DNA from: Pampus argenteus
Taxonomy: Eukaryota; Chordata; Actinopteri; Scombriformes; Stromateidae
Assembly: GCA_036937835.1 (NCBI GenBank)
Contig: CM072880.1
Coordinates: 17,938,001-18,002,000, forward strand
Length of the DNA: 64,000 nucleotides
Direction of reading: 5' to 3'
Part shown: positions 12,464 to 26,004 of the stretch, one piece after another
Position numbering within the stretch: position 1 is the stretch's first letter
Layout: the number at the start of each line of letters is the position of its first letter
Position numbers and translations under genes: made by a program
Notes under the pieces: generated by a model
The model's input: only the letters and a program-made list of their open reading frames with translations
What the model was told of the DNA's origin: nothing
The model's database searches: none

Positions 12464-15400
12464 GATTTCTAATGATTAGGAGCAAAAAACTCACTTCTGA
12501 GAGCTTCCTGCAGCTTTTACTGTAACATTTGTAAAAATAGCTTTATATCAGCGAGAGAAGGACAAAACTGACAACTACTGTTTTTCTTAAACAAGGAGCA
12601 ATATTTTCAATCAAAACCATGTTTGCCATCAACAAGTAACTGATTTCTAATGATTAGGAGCAAAAAACTCACTTCTGAGAGCTTCCTCCAGCTTTTACTG
12701 TAACATTTGTAAAAATAGCTTTATCTCAGCGAGAGAAGGCCAAAACTGACAACTATAGTTTTTCTTAAACAAGGAGCAATATTTTCAATCAAAACCATGT
12801 TTGCCATCAACAAGTAACTGATTTCTAATGATTATGAGCAAAAAACTCACTTCTGAGAGCTTCCTGCAGCTTTTACTGTAACATTTGTAAAAATAGCTTT
12901 ATCTCAGCGAGAGAAGGCCAAAACTGACAACTACTGTTTTTCTTAAACAAGGAGCAATATTTTCAATCAAAACCATGTTTGCCATCAACAAGTAACTGAT
13001 TTCTAATGATTAGGAGCAAAAAACTCACTTCTGAGAGCTTCCTGCAGCTTTTACTGTAACATTTGTAAAAATAGCTTTATCTCAGCGAGAGAAGGCCAAA
13101 ACTGACAACTACTGTTTTTCTTAAACAAGGAGCAATATTTTCAATCAAAACCATGTTTGCCATCAACAAGTAACTGATTTCTAATGATTATGAGCAAAAA
13201 ACTCACTTCTGAGAGCTTCCTGCAGCTTTTACTGTAACATTTGTAAAAATAGCTTTCTCTCGGCGAGAGAAGCCCAAAACTGACAACTACTGTTTTTCTT
13301 AAACAAGGAGCAATATTTTCAATCAAAACCATGTTTGCCATCAACAAGTAACTGATTTCTAATGATTATGAGCAAAAAACTCACTTCTGAGAGCTTCCTG
13401 CAGCTTTTACTGTAACATTTGGAAAAATAGCTTTCTCTCGGCGAGAGAAGCCCAAAACTGACAACTACTGTTTTTCTTAAACAAGGAGCAATATTTTCAA
13501 TCAAAACCATGTTTGCCATCAACAAGTAACTGATTTCTAATGATTAGGAGCAAAAAACTCACTTCTGAGAGCTTCCTGCAGCTTTTACTGTAACATTTGG
13601 AAAAATAGCTTTATCTCAGCGAGAGAAGGCCAAAACTGACAACTATAGTTTTTCTTAAACAAGGAGCAATATTTTCAATCAAAACCATGTTTGCCATCAA
13701 CAAGTAACTGATTTCTAATGATTATGAGCAAAAAACTCACTTCTGAGAGCTTCCTGCAGCTTTTACTGTAACATTTGTAAAAATAGCTTTATCTCAGCGA
13801 GAGAAGGCCAAAACTGACAACTACTGTTTTTCTTAAACAAGGAGCAATATTTTCAATCAAAACCATGTTTGCCATCAACAAGTAACTGATTTCTAATGAT
13901 TAGGAGCAAAAAACTCACTTCTGAGAGCTTCCTGCAGCTTTTACTGTAACATTTGTAAAAATAGCTTTATCTCAGCGAGAGAAGGCCAAAACTGACAACT
14001 ACTGTTTTTCTTAAACAAGGAGCAATATTTTCAATCAAAACCATGTTTGCCATCAACAAGTAACTGATTTCTAATGATTATGAGCAAAAAACTCACTTCT
14101 GAGAGCTTCCTGCAGCTTTTACTGTAACATTTGTAAAAATAGCTTTCTCTCGGCGAGAGAAGCCCAAAACTGACAACTACTGTTTTTCTTAAACAAGGAG
14201 CAATATTTTCAATCAAAACCATGTTTGCCATCAACAAGTAACTGATTTCTAATGATTATGAGCAAAAAACTCACTTCTGAGAGCTTCCTGCAGCTTTTAC
14301 TGTAACATTTGTAAAAATAGCTTTATCTCAGCGAGAGAAGGCCAAAACTGACAAGTACTGTTTTTCTTAAACAAGGAGCAATATTTTCAAACAAAACCAT
14401 GTTTGCCATCAACAAGTAACTGATTTCTAATGATTAGGAGCAAAAAACTCACTTCTGAGAGCTTCCTGCAGCTTTTACTGTAACATTTGTAAAAAATAGC
14501 TTTATCTCAGCGAGAGAAGGCCAAAACTGACAACTATAGTTTTTCTTAAACAAGGAGCAATATTTTCAATCAAAACCATGTTTGCCATCAACAAGTAACT
14601 GATTTCTAATGATTATGAGCAAAAAACTCACTTCTGAGAGCTTCCTGCAGCTTTTACTGTAACATTTGTAAAAATAGCTTTATCTCAGCGAGAGAAGGCC
14701 AAAACTGACAACTACTGTTTTTCTTAAACATGGAGCAATATTTTCAATCAAAACCATGTTTGCCATCAACAAGTAACTGATTTCTAATGATTATGAGCAA
14801 AAAACTCACTTCTGAGAGCTTCCTGCAGCTTTTACTGTAACATTTGTAAAAATAGCTTTATCTCAGCGAGAGAAGGCCAAAACTGACAAGTACTGTTTTT
14901 CTTAAACAAGGAGCAATATTTTCAATCAAAACCATGTTTGCCATCAACAAGTAACTGATTTCTAATGATTAGGAGCAAAAAACTCACTTCTGAGACCTTC
15001 CTGCAGCTTTTACTGTAACATTTGTAAAAAATAGCTTTATCTCAGCGAGAGAAGGCCAAAACTGACAACTATAGTTTTTCTTAAACAAGGAGCAATATTT
15101 TCAATCAAAACCATGTTTGCCATCAACAAGTAACTGATTTCTAATGATTATGAGCAAAAAAACTCACTTCTGAGAGCTTCCTGCAGCTTTTACTGTAACA
15201 TTTGTAAAAATAGCTTTATCTCAGCGAGAGAAGGCCAAAACTGACAACTATAGTTTTTCTTAAACAAGGAGCAATATTTTCAATCAAAACCATGTTTGCC
15301 ATCAACAAGTAACTGATTTCTAATGATTATGAGCAAAAAACTCACTTCTGAGAGCTTCCTGCAGCTTTTACTGTAACATTTGTAAAAATAGCTTTATCTC

Positions 15401-16026
15401 AGCGAGAGAAGGCCAAAACTGACAAGTACTGTTTTTCTTAAACAAGGAGCAATATTTTCAAACAAAACCATGTTTGCCAACAACAAGTAACTGATTTCTA
15501 ATGATTAGGAGCAAAAAACTCACTTCTGAGAGCTTCCTGCAGCTTTTACTGTAACATTTGTAAAAATAGCTTTATCTCAGCGAGAGAAGGCCAAAACTGA
15601 CAACTATAGTTTTTCTTAAACAAGGAGCAATATTTTCAATCAAAACCATGTTTGCCATCAACAAGTAACTGATTTCTAATGATTATGAGCAAAAAACTCA
15701 CTTCTGAGAGCTTCCTGCAGCTTTTACTGTAACATTTGTAAAAATAGCTTTCTCTCGGCGAGAGAAGCCCAAAACTGACAACTACTGTTTTTCTTAAACA
15801 AGGAGCAATATTTTCAATCAAAACCATGTTTGCCATCAACAAGTAACTGATTTCTAATGATTAGGAGCAAAAAACTCACTTCTGAGAGCTTCCTGCAGCT
15901 TTTACTGTAACATTTGTAAAAATAGCTTTATCTCAGCGAGAGAAGGCCAAAACTGACAACTATAGTTTTTCTTAAACAAGGAGCAATATTTTCAATCAAA
16001 ACCATGTTTGCCATCAACAAGTAACT
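12464..16026 (+). repeat. 20-monomer copy of block B (3563 bp)
   Basis: Marker order matches 2849-7123 throughout: C dyads at 13255, 13433, 14145 and 15750 answer 3640, 3818, 4530 and 6847. The GACCTTCC variant at 14994 answers 6091. The A insertions near 14490, 15030 and 15160 answer those of block B. The only length difference is 712 bases, two copies of the 356-bp dimer. Shared homology ends at 16027, where the next monomer no longer matches 7124. Confidence 0.78.
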
Positions 16027-19000
16027 GATTTCTAATGATTATGAGCAAAAAACTCACTTCTGAGAGCTTCCTGCAGCTTTTACTGTAACATTTGTAAAAA
16101 ATAGCTTTATCTCAGCGAGAGAAGGCCAAAACTGACAACTATAGTTTTTCTTAAACAAGGAGCAATATTTTCAATCAAAACCATGTTTGCCATCAACAAG
16201 TAACTGATTTCTAATAATTATGAGCAAAAAACTCACTTCTGAGAGCTTCCTGCAGCTTTTACTGTAACATTTGTAAAAATAGCTTTATCTCAGCGAGAGA
16301 AGGCCAAAACTGACAAGTACTGTTTTTCTTAAACAAGGAGCAATATTTTCAAACAAAACCATGTTTGCCATCAACAAGTAACTGATTTCTAATGATTAGG
16401 AGCAAAAAACTCACTTCTGAGAGCTTCCTGCAGCTTTTACTGTAACATTTGTAAAAATAGCTTTATCTCAGCGAGAGAAGGCCAAAACTGACAACTATAG
16501 TTTTTCTTAAACAAGGAGCAATATTTTCAATCAAAACCATGTTTGCCATCAACAAGTAACTGATTTCTAATGATTATGAGCAAAAAACTCACTTCTGAGA
16601 GCTTCCTGCAGCTTTTACTGTAACATTTGTAAAAATAGCTTTATCTCAGCGAGAGAAGTCCAAAACTGACAAGTACTGTTTTTCTTAAACAAGGAGCAAT
16701 ATTTTCAAACAAAACCATGTTTGCCATCAACAAGTAACTGATTTCTAATGATTAGGAGCAAAAAACTCACTTCTGAGAGCTTCCTGCAGCTTTTACTGTA
16801 ACATTTGTAAAAATAGCTTTATCTCAGCGAGAGAAGGCCAAAACTGACAACTACTGTTTTTCTTAAACAAGGAGCAATATTTTCAATCAAAACCATGTTT
16901 GCCATCAACAAGTAACTGATTTCTAATGATTATTAGCAAAAAACTCACTTCTGAGAGCTTCCTGCAGCTTTTACTGTAACATTTGTAAAAATAGCTTTCT
17001 CTCGGCGAGAGAAGCCCAAAACTGACAACTACTGTTTTTCTTAAACAAGGTGCAATATTTTCAATCAAAACCATGTTTGCCATCAACAAGTAACTGATTT
17101 CTAATGATTATGAGCAAAAAACTCACTTCTGAGAGCTTCCTGCAGCTTTTACTGTAACATTTGTAAAAATAGCTTTATCTCAGCGAGAGAAGGCCAAAAC
17201 TGACAACTATAGTTTTTCTTAAACAAGGAGCAATATTTTCAATCAAAACCATGTTTGCCATCAACAAGTAACTGATTTCTAATGATTATGAGCAAAAAAC
17301 TCACTTCTGAGAGCTTCCTGCAGCTTTTACTGTAACATTTGTAAAAATAGCTTTATCTCAGCGAGAGAAGGCCAAAACTGACAAGTACTGTTTTTCTTAT
17401 ACAAGGAGCAATATTTTCAAACAATACCATGTTTGCCATCAACAAGTAACTGATTTCTAATGATTAGGAGCAAAAAACTCACTTCTGAGAGCTTCCTGCA
17501 GCTTTTACTGTAACATTTGTAAAAATAGCTTTATCTCAGCGAGAGAAGGCCAAAACTGACAACTACTGTTTTTCTTAAACAAGGAGCAATATTTTCAATC
17601 AAAACCATGTTTGCCATCAACAAGTAACTGATTTCTAATGATTTTGAGCAAAAAACTCACTTCTGAGAGCTTCCTGCAGCTTTTACTGTAACATTTGTAA
17701 AAATAGCTTTATCTCAGCGAGAGAAGGCCAAAACTGACAAGTACTGTTTTTCTTAAACAAGGAGCAATATTTTCAAACAAAACCATGTTTACCATCAACA
17801 AGTAAGTGATTTCTAATGATTAGGAGCAAAAAACTCACTTCTGAGAGCTTCCTGCAGCTTTTACTGTAACATTTGTAAAAATAGCTTTATCTCAGCGAGA
17901 GAAGGCCAAAACTGACAACTATAGTTTTTCTTAAACAAGGAGCAATATTTTCAATCAAAACCATGTTTGCCATCAACAAGTAACTGATTTCTAATGATTA
18001 GGAGCAAAAAACTCACTTCTGAGACCTTCCTGCAGCTTTTACTGTAACATTTGTAAAAAATAGCTTTATCTCAGCGAGAGAAGGCCAAAACTGACAACTA
18101 TAGTTTTTCTTAAACAAGGAGCAATATTTTCAATCAAAACCATGTTTGCCATCAACAAGTAACTGATTTCTAATGATTATGAGCAAAAAAACTCACTTCT
18201 GAGAGCTTCCTGCAGCTTTTACTGTAACATTTGTAAAAATAGCTTTATCTCAGCGAGAGAAGGCCAAAACTGACAAGTACTGTTTTTCTTAAACAAGGAG
18301 CAATATTTTCAAACAAAACCATGTTTGCCATCAACAGGTAACTGCTTTCTAATGATTAGGAGCAAAAAACTCACTTCTGAGAGCTTCCTGCAGCTTTTAC
18401 TGTAACATTTGTAAAAATAGCTTTATCTCAGCGAGAGAAGGCCAAAACTGACAAGTACTGTTTTTCTTAAACAAGGAGCAATATTTTCAAACAAAACCAT
18501 GTTTGCCATCAACAGGTAACTGCTTTCTAATGATTAGGAGCAAAAAACTCACTTCTGAGAGCTTCCTGCAGCTTTTACTGTAACATTTGTAAAAATAGCT
18601 TTATCTCAGCGAGAGAAGGCCAAAACTGACAAGTACTGTTTTACTTAAACAAGGAGCAATATTTTCAAACAAAACCATGTTTGCCATCAACAAGTAACTG
18701 ATTTCTAATGATTAGGAGCAAAAAACTCACTTCTGAGAGCTTCCTGCAGCTTTTACTGTAACATTTGTAAAAATAGCTTTATCTCAGCGAGAGAAGGCCA
18801 AAACTGACAACTACTGTTTTTCTTAAACAAGGAGCAATATTTTCAATCAAAACCATGTTTGCCATCAACAAGTAACTGATTTCTAATGATTATGAGCAAA
18901 AAACTCACTTCTGAGAGCTTCCTGCAGCTTTTACTGTAACATTTGTAAAAATAGCTTTCTCTCGGCGAGAGAAGCCCAAAACTGACAACTACTGTTTTTC

Positions 19001-22000
19001 TTAAACAAGGAGCAATATTTTCAATCAAAACCATGTTTGCCATCAACAAGTAACTGATTTCTAATGATTATGAGCAAAAAACTCACTTCTGAGAGCTTCC
19101 TGCAGCTTTTACTGTAACATTTGTAAAAATAGCTTTATCTCAGCGAGAGAAGGCCAAAACTGACAACTATAGTTTTTCTTAAACAAGGAGCAATATTTTC
19201 AATCAAAACCATGTTTGCCATCAACAAGTAACTGATTTCTAATGATTATGAGCAAAAAACTCACTTCTGAGACCTTCCTGCAGCTTTTACTGTAACATTT
19301 GTAAAAATAGCTTTATCTCAGCGAGAGAAGGCCAAAACTGACAAGTACTGTTTTTCTTAAACAAGGAGCAATATTTTCAATCAAAACCATGTTTGCCATC
19401 AACAAGTAACTGATTTCTAATGATTATGAGCAAAAAAACTCACTTCTGAGAGCTTCCTGCAGCTTTTACTGTAACATTTGTAAAAATAGCTTTATCTCAG
19501 CGAGAGAAGGCCAAAACTGACAAGTACTGTTTTTCTTAAACAAGGAGCAATATTTTCAAACAAAACCATGTTTGCCATCAACAGGTAACTGCTTTCTAAT
19601 GATTAGGAGCAAAAAACTCACTTCTGAGAGCTTCCTGCAGCTTTTACTGTAACATTTGTAAAAATAGCTTTATCTCAGCGAGAGAAGGCCAAAACTGACA
19701 AGTACTGTTTTTCTTAAACAAGGAGCAATATTTTCAAACAAAACCATGTTTGCCATCAACAAGTAACTGATTTCTAATGATTAGGAGCAAAAAACTCACT
19801 TCTGAGAGCTTCCTGCAGCTTTTACTGTAACATTTGTAAAAATAGCTTTATCTCAGCGAGAGAAGGCCAAAACTGACAACTACTGTTTTTCTTAAACAAG
19901 GAGCAATATTTTCAATCAAAACCATGTTTGCCATCAACAAGTAACTGATTTCTAATGATTATGAGCAAAAAACTCACTTCTGAGAGCTTCCTGCAGCTTT
20001 TACTGTAACATTTGTAAAAATAGCTTTCTCTCGGCGAGAGAAGCCCAAAACTGACAACTACTGTTTTTCTTAAACAAGGAGCAATATTTTCAATCAAAAC
20101 CATGTTTGCCATCAACAAGTCACTGATTTCTAATGATTATGAGCAAAAAACTCACTTCTGAGAGCTTCCTGCAGCTTTTACTGTAACATTTGTAAAAATA
20201 GCTTTATCTCAGCGAGAGAAGGCCTAAACTGACAACTATAGTTTTTCTTAAACAAGGAGCAATATTTTCAATCAAAACCATGTTTGCCATCAACAAGTAA
20301 CTGATTTCTAATGATTATGAGCAAAAAACTCACTTCTGAGAGCTTCCTGCAGCTTTTACTGTAACATTTGTAAAAATAGCTTTATCTCAGCGAGAGAAGG
20401 CCAAAACTGACAAGTACTGTTTTTCTTAAACAAGGAGCAATATTTTCAAACAAAACCATGTTTGCCATCAACAAGTAACTGATTTCTAATGATTAGGAGC
20501 AAAAAACTCACTTCTGAGAGCTTCCTGCAGCTTTTACTGTAACATTTGTAAAAATAGCTTTATCTCAGCGAGAGAAGGCCAAAACTGACAACTACTGTTT
20601 TTCTTAAACAAGGAGCAATATTTTCAATCAAAACCATGTTTGCCATCAACAAGTAACTGATTTCTAATGATTATGAGCAAAAAACTCACTTCTGAGAGCT
20701 TCCTGCAGCTTTTACTGTAACATTTGTAAAAATAGCTTTCTCTCGGCGAGAGAAGCCCAAAACTGACAACTACTGTTTTTCTTAAACAAAGAGCAATATT
20801 TTCAATCAAAACCATGTTTGCCATCAACAAGTAACTGATTTCTAATGATTATGAGCAAAAAACTCACTTCTGAGAGCTTCCTGCAGCTTTTACTGTAACA
20901 TTTGTAAAAATAGCTTTATCTCAGCGAGAGAAGGCCAAAACTGACAACTATAGTTTTTCTTAAACAAGGAGCAATATTTTCAATCAAAACCATGTTTGCC
21001 ATCAACAAGTAACTGATTTCTAATGATTATGAGCAAAAAACTCACTTCTGAGAGCTTCCTGCAGCTTTTACTGTAACATTTGTAAAAATAGCTTTATCTC
21101 AGCGAGAGAAGGCCAAAACTGACAAGTACTGTTTTTCTTAAACAAGGAGCAATATTTTCAAACAAAACCATGTTTACCATCAACAAGTAACTGATTTCTA
21201 ATGATTAGGATCAAAAAACTCACTTCTGAGAGCTTCCTGCAGCTTTTACTGTAACATTTGTAAAAAATAGCTTTATCTCAGCGAGAGAAGGCCAAAACTG
21301 ACAACTATAGTTTTTCTTAAACAAGGAGCAATATTTTCAATCAAAACCATGTTTGCCATCAACAAGTAACTGATTTCTAATGATTAGGAGCAAAAAACTC
21401 ACTTCTGAGAGCTTCCTGCAGCTTTTACTGTAACATTTGTAAAAAATAGCTTTATCTCAGCGAGAGAAGGCCAAAACTGACAACTATAGTTTTTCTTAAA
21501 CAAGGAGCAATATTTTCAATCAAAACCATGTTTGCCATCAACAAGTAACTGATTTCTAATGATTATGAGCAAAAAAACTCACTTCTGAGAGCTTCCTGCA
21601 GCTTTTACTGTAACATTTGTAAAAATAGCTTTATCTCAGCGAGAGAAGGCCAAAACTGACAAGTACTGTTTTTCTTAAACAAGGAGCAATATTTTCAAAC
21701 AAAACCATGTTTGCCATCAACAGGTAACTGCTTTCTAATGATTAGGAGCAAAAAACTCACTTCTGAGAGCTTCCTGCAGCTTTTACTGTAACATTTGTAA
21801 AAATAGCTTTATCTCAGCGAGAGAAGGCCAAAACTGACAACTATAGTTTTTCTTAAACAAGGAGCAATATTTTCAATCAAAACCATGTTTGCCATCAACA
21901 AGTAACTGATTTCTAATGATTAGGAGCAAAAAACTCATTTCTCAGAGCTTCCTGCAGCTTTTACTGTAACATTTGTAAAAATAGCTTTATCTCAGCGAGA

Positions 22001-22263
22001 GAAGGCCAAAACTGACAACTACTGTTTTTCTTAAACAAGGAGCAATATTTTCAATCAAAACCATGTTTGCCATCAACAAGTAACTGATTTCTAATGATTA
22101 GGAGCAAAAAACTCACTTCTGAGAGCTTCCTGCAGCTTTTACTGTAGCATTTGTAAAAATAGCTTTATCTCAGCGAGAGAAGGCCAAAACTGACAAGTAC
22201 TGTTTTTCTTAAACAAGGAGCAATATTTTCAAACAAAACCATGTTTGCCATCAACAAGTAACT
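16027..22263 (+). repeat. Mixed monomers with 4-mer tendency, right part of zone 1
   Basis: About 35 monomers without a single long block copy. C monomers occur at 16997, 18957, 20026 and 20738 (dyad starts). Markers are CAACAGGTAACTGC monomer junctions near 18340, 18518, 19583 and 21720, GACCTTCC at 18023 and 19271, and one-A insertions near 16090, 18055, 18187, 19430, 21260, 21440 and 21570. The CAGGTAACTGC junction also appears near 24220, linking this stretch to the start of zone 2. Confidence 0.65.
19769..21192 (+). repeat. Four-monomer unit (712 bp) repeated twice
   Basis: The order is GATTAGG with CTACTG, then a class C1 monomer, then GATTATG with CTATAG, then GATTATG with CAAGTACTG and AAAC. 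This order occurs at 19769-20480 and again at 20481-21192. A C-monomer spacing of 712 is the most frequent short spacing in the window (for example 3818 to 4530, 13433 to 14145, 22343 to 23055 to 23767), so the 4-mer may be an old core unit. Confidence 0.72.
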
Positions 22264-23865
22264 GATTTCTAATGATTAGGACCAAAAAACTCACTTCTGA
22301 AAGCTTCCTGCAGCTTTTACTGTAACATTTGTAAAAATAGCTTTCTCTCGGCGAGAGAATCCCAAAACTGACAACTATAGTTTTTCTTAAATAAGGAGCA
22401 ATATTTTCAATCAAAACCATGTTTGCCATCAACAAGTAACTGATTTCTAATGATTAGGAGCAAAAAACTCACTTCTGAGAGCTTCCTGCAGCTTTTACTG
22501 TAACATTTGTAAAAATAGCTTTATCTCAGCGAGAGAAGGCCAAAACTGACAACTACTGTTTTTCTTAAACAAGGAGCAATATTTTCAATCCAAACCATGT
22601 TTGCCATCAACAAGTAACTGATTTCTAATGATTAGGAGCAAAAAACTCACTTCTGAGAGCTTCCTGCAGCTTTTACTGTAACATTTGTAAAAATAGCTTT
22701 ATCTCAGCGAGAGAAGGCCAAAACTGACAAGTACTGTTTTTCTTAAACAAGGAGCAATATTTTCAATCAAAACCGTGTTTGCCATCAACAAGTAACTGAT
22801 TTCTAATGATTAGGAGCAAAAAACTCACTTCTGAGAGCTTCCTGCAGCTTTTACTGTAACATTTGTAAAAATAGCTTTATCTCAGCGAGAGAAGGCCAAA
22901 ACTGACAACTACTGTTTTTCTTAAACAAGGAGCAATATTTTCAATCAAAACCATGTTTGCCATCAACAAGTAACTGCTTTCTAATGATTAGGACCAAAAA
23001 ACTCACTTCTGAAAGCTTCCTGCAGCTTTTACTGTAACATTTGTAAAAATAGCTTTCTCTCGGCGAGAGAAGCTCAAAACTGACAACTATAGTTTTTCTT
23101 AAATAAGGAGCAATATTTTCAATCAAAACCATGTTTGCCATCAACAAGTAACTAATTTCTAATGATTAGGAGCAAAAAACTCACTTCTGAGAGCTTCCTG
23201 CAGCTTTTACTGTAACATTTGTAAAAATAGCTTTATCTCAGCGAGAGAAGGCCAAAACTGACAACTACTGTTTTTCTTAAACAAGGAGCAATATTTTCAA
23301 TCAAAACCATGTTTGCCATCAACAAGTAACTGATTTCTAATGATTAGGAGCAAAAAACTCACTTCTGAGAGCTTCCTGCAGCTTTTACTGTAACATTTGT
23401 AAAAATAGCTTTATCTCAGCGAGAGAAGGCCAAAACTGACAACTATAGTTTTTCTTAAACAAGGAGCAATATTTTCAATCAAAACCATGTTTGCCATCAA
23501 CAAGTAACTGATTTCTAATGATTATGAGCAAAAAACTCACTTCTGAGAGCTTCCTGCAGCTTTTACTCTAACATTTGTAAAAATAGCTTTATCTCAGCGA
23601 GAGAAGGCCAAAACTGACAAGTACTGTTTTTCTTAAACAAGGAGCAATATTTTCAATCAAAACCATGTTTGCCATCAACAAGTAACTGATTTCTCATGAT
23701 TAGGACCAAAAAACTCACTTCTGAAAGCTTCCTGCAGCTTTTACTGTAACATTTGTAAAAATAGCTTTCTCTCGGCGAGAGAATCCCAAAACTGACAACT
23801 ATAGTTTTTCTTAAATAAGGAGCAATATTTTCAATCAAAACCATGTTTGCCATCAACAAGTAACT
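22264..23865 (+). repeat. C2 monomers at 712-bp spacing (4-mer)
   Basis: C2 monomers begin at 22264, 22976 and 23688, each 712 bases apart, with three class B monomers between them. The B monomers differ in form between units, so this is a loose 4-mer register, not an exact repeat. The middle copy has GAAGCTC in place of GAATCCC. Confidence 0.68.
23510..23865 (+). repeat. Dimer with ACTCTAAC marker followed by C2, first of three
   Basis: A B monomer with ACTCTAAC (in place of ACTGTAAC) and CAAGTACTG is followed directly by a C2 monomer. The same pair occurs at 34554-34909 and at 35978-36333, the last two 1424 bases (8 monomers) apart. ACTCTAAC also appears near 49030, there without a following C2. 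Confidence 0.7.
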
Positions 23866-26004
23866 GATTTCTAATGATTAGGAGCAAAAAACTCACTTCT
23901 GAGAGCTTCCTGCAGCTTTTACTGTAACATTTGTAAAAAATAGCTTTATCTCAGCGAGAGAAGGCCAAAACTGACAACTATAGTTTTTCTTAAACAAGGA
24001 GCAATATTTTCAATCAAAACCATGTTTGCCATCAACAAGTAACTGATTTCTAATGATTATGAGCAAAAAAACTCACTTCTGAGAGCTTCCTGCAGCTTTT
24101 ACTGTAACATTTGTAAAAATAGCTTTATCTCAGCGAGAGAAGGCCAAAACTGACAAGTACTGTTTTTCTTAAACAAGGAGCAATATTTTCAAACAAAACC
24201 ATGTTTGCCATCAACAGGTAACTGCTTTCTAATGATTAGGAGCAAAAAACTCACTTCTGAGAGCTTCCTGCAGCTTTTACTGTAACATTTGTAAAAATAG
24301 CTTTATCTCAGCGAGAGAAGGCCAAAACTGACAAGTACTGTTTTTCTTAAACAAGGAGCAATATTTTCAAACAAAACCATGTTTGCCATCAACAAGTAAC
24401 TGATTTCTAATGATTAGGAGCAAAAAACTCACTTCTGAGAGCTTCCTGCAGCTTTTACTGTAACATTTGTAAAAATAGCTTTATCTCAGCGAGAGAAGGC
24501 CAAAACTGACAACTACTGTTTTTCTTAAACAAGGAGCAATATTTTCAATCAAAACCATGTTTGCCATCAACAAGTAACTGATTTCTAATGATTATGAGCA
24601 AAAAACTCACTTCTGAGAGCTTCCTGCAGCTTTTACTGTAACATTTGTAAAAATAGCTTTCTCTCGGCGAGAGAATCCCAAAACTGACAACTATAGTTTT
24701 TCTTAAATAAGGAGCAATATTTTCAATCAAAACCATGTTTGCCATCAACAAGTAACTGATTTCTAATGATTAGGAGCAAAAAACTCACTTCTGAGAGCTT
24801 CCTGCAGCTTTTACTGTAACATTTGTAAAAAATAGCTTTATCTCAGCGAGAGAAGGCCAAAACTGACAACTATAGTTTTTCTTAAACAAGGAGCAATATT
24901 TTCAATCAAAACCATGTTTGCCATCAACAAGTAACTGATTTCTAATGATTATGAGCAAAAAACTCACTTCTGAGAGCTTCCTGCAGCTTTTACTGTAACA
25001 TTTGTAAAAATAGCTTTATCTCAGCGAGAGAAGGCCAAAACTGACAAGTACTGTTTTTCTTAAACAAGGAGCAATATTTTCAAACAAAACCATGTTTGCC
25101 ATCAACAAGTAACTGATTTCTAATGATTAGGAGGAAAAAACTCACTTCTGAGAGCTTCCTGCAGCTTTTACTGTAACATTTGTAAAAATAGCTTTATCTC
25201 AGCGAGAGAAGGCCAAAACTGACAAGTACTGTTTTTCTTAAACAAGGAGCAATATTTTCAATCAAAACCATGTTTGCCATCAACAAGTAACTGATTTCTA
25301 ATGATTAGGAGCAAAAAACTCACTTCTGAGAGCTTCCTGCAGCTTTTACTGTAACATTTGTAAAAATAGCTTTCTCTCGGCGAGAGAAGCCCAAAACTGA
25401 CAACTACTGTTTTTCTTAAACAAAGAGCAATATTTTCAATCAAAACCATGTTTGCCATCAACAAGTAACTGATTTCTAATGATTATGAGCAAAAAACTCA
25501 CTTCTGAAAGCTTCCTGCAGCTTTTACTGTAACATTTGTAAAAATAGCTTTCTCTCGGCGAGAGAATCCCAAAACTGACAACTATAGTTTTTCTTAAATA
25601 AGGAGCAATATTTTCAAACAAAACCATGTTTGCCATCAACAAGTAACTGATTTCTAATGATTAGGAGCAAAAAACTCACTTCTGAGAGCTTCCTGCAGCT
25701 TTTACTGTAACATTTGTAAAAATAGCTTTATCTCAGCGAGAGAAGGCCAAAACTGACAACTATAGTTTTTCTTAAACAAGGAGCAATATTTTCAATCAAA
25801 ACCATGTTTGCCATCAACAAGTAACTGATTTCTAATGATTAGGACCAAAAAACTCACTTCTGAAAGCTTCCTGCAGCTTTTACTGTAACATTTGTAAAAA
25901 TAGCTTTCTCTCGGCGAGAGAATCCCAAAACTGACAACTATAGTTTTTCTTAAATAAGGAGCAATATTTTCAATCAAAACCATGTTTGCCATCAACAAGT
26001 AACT

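Larger units (their letters stand above)
1..22263 (+). repeat. Zone 1: class B array with sparse C1 monomers and nested blocks
   Basis: About 125 monomers, of which roughly one in six is class C of form C1 (GAAGCCC after the dyad, CTACTG, AAACAAGG). C dyads start at 258, 1504, 2038, 3640, 3818, 4530, 6847, 7915, 8449, 10051, 10229, 10941, 11119, 11831, 13255, 13433, 14145, 15750, 16997, 18957, 20026 and 20738. C monomers are often 178, 712 or 1068 bases apart. The B monomers are of three forms: CTACTG, CTATAG, and CAAGTACTG usually linked to AAAC at 145-148. The zone is distinguished from zone 2 by lacking GAATCCC, AAATAAGG and GGACC. Confidence 0.8.
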
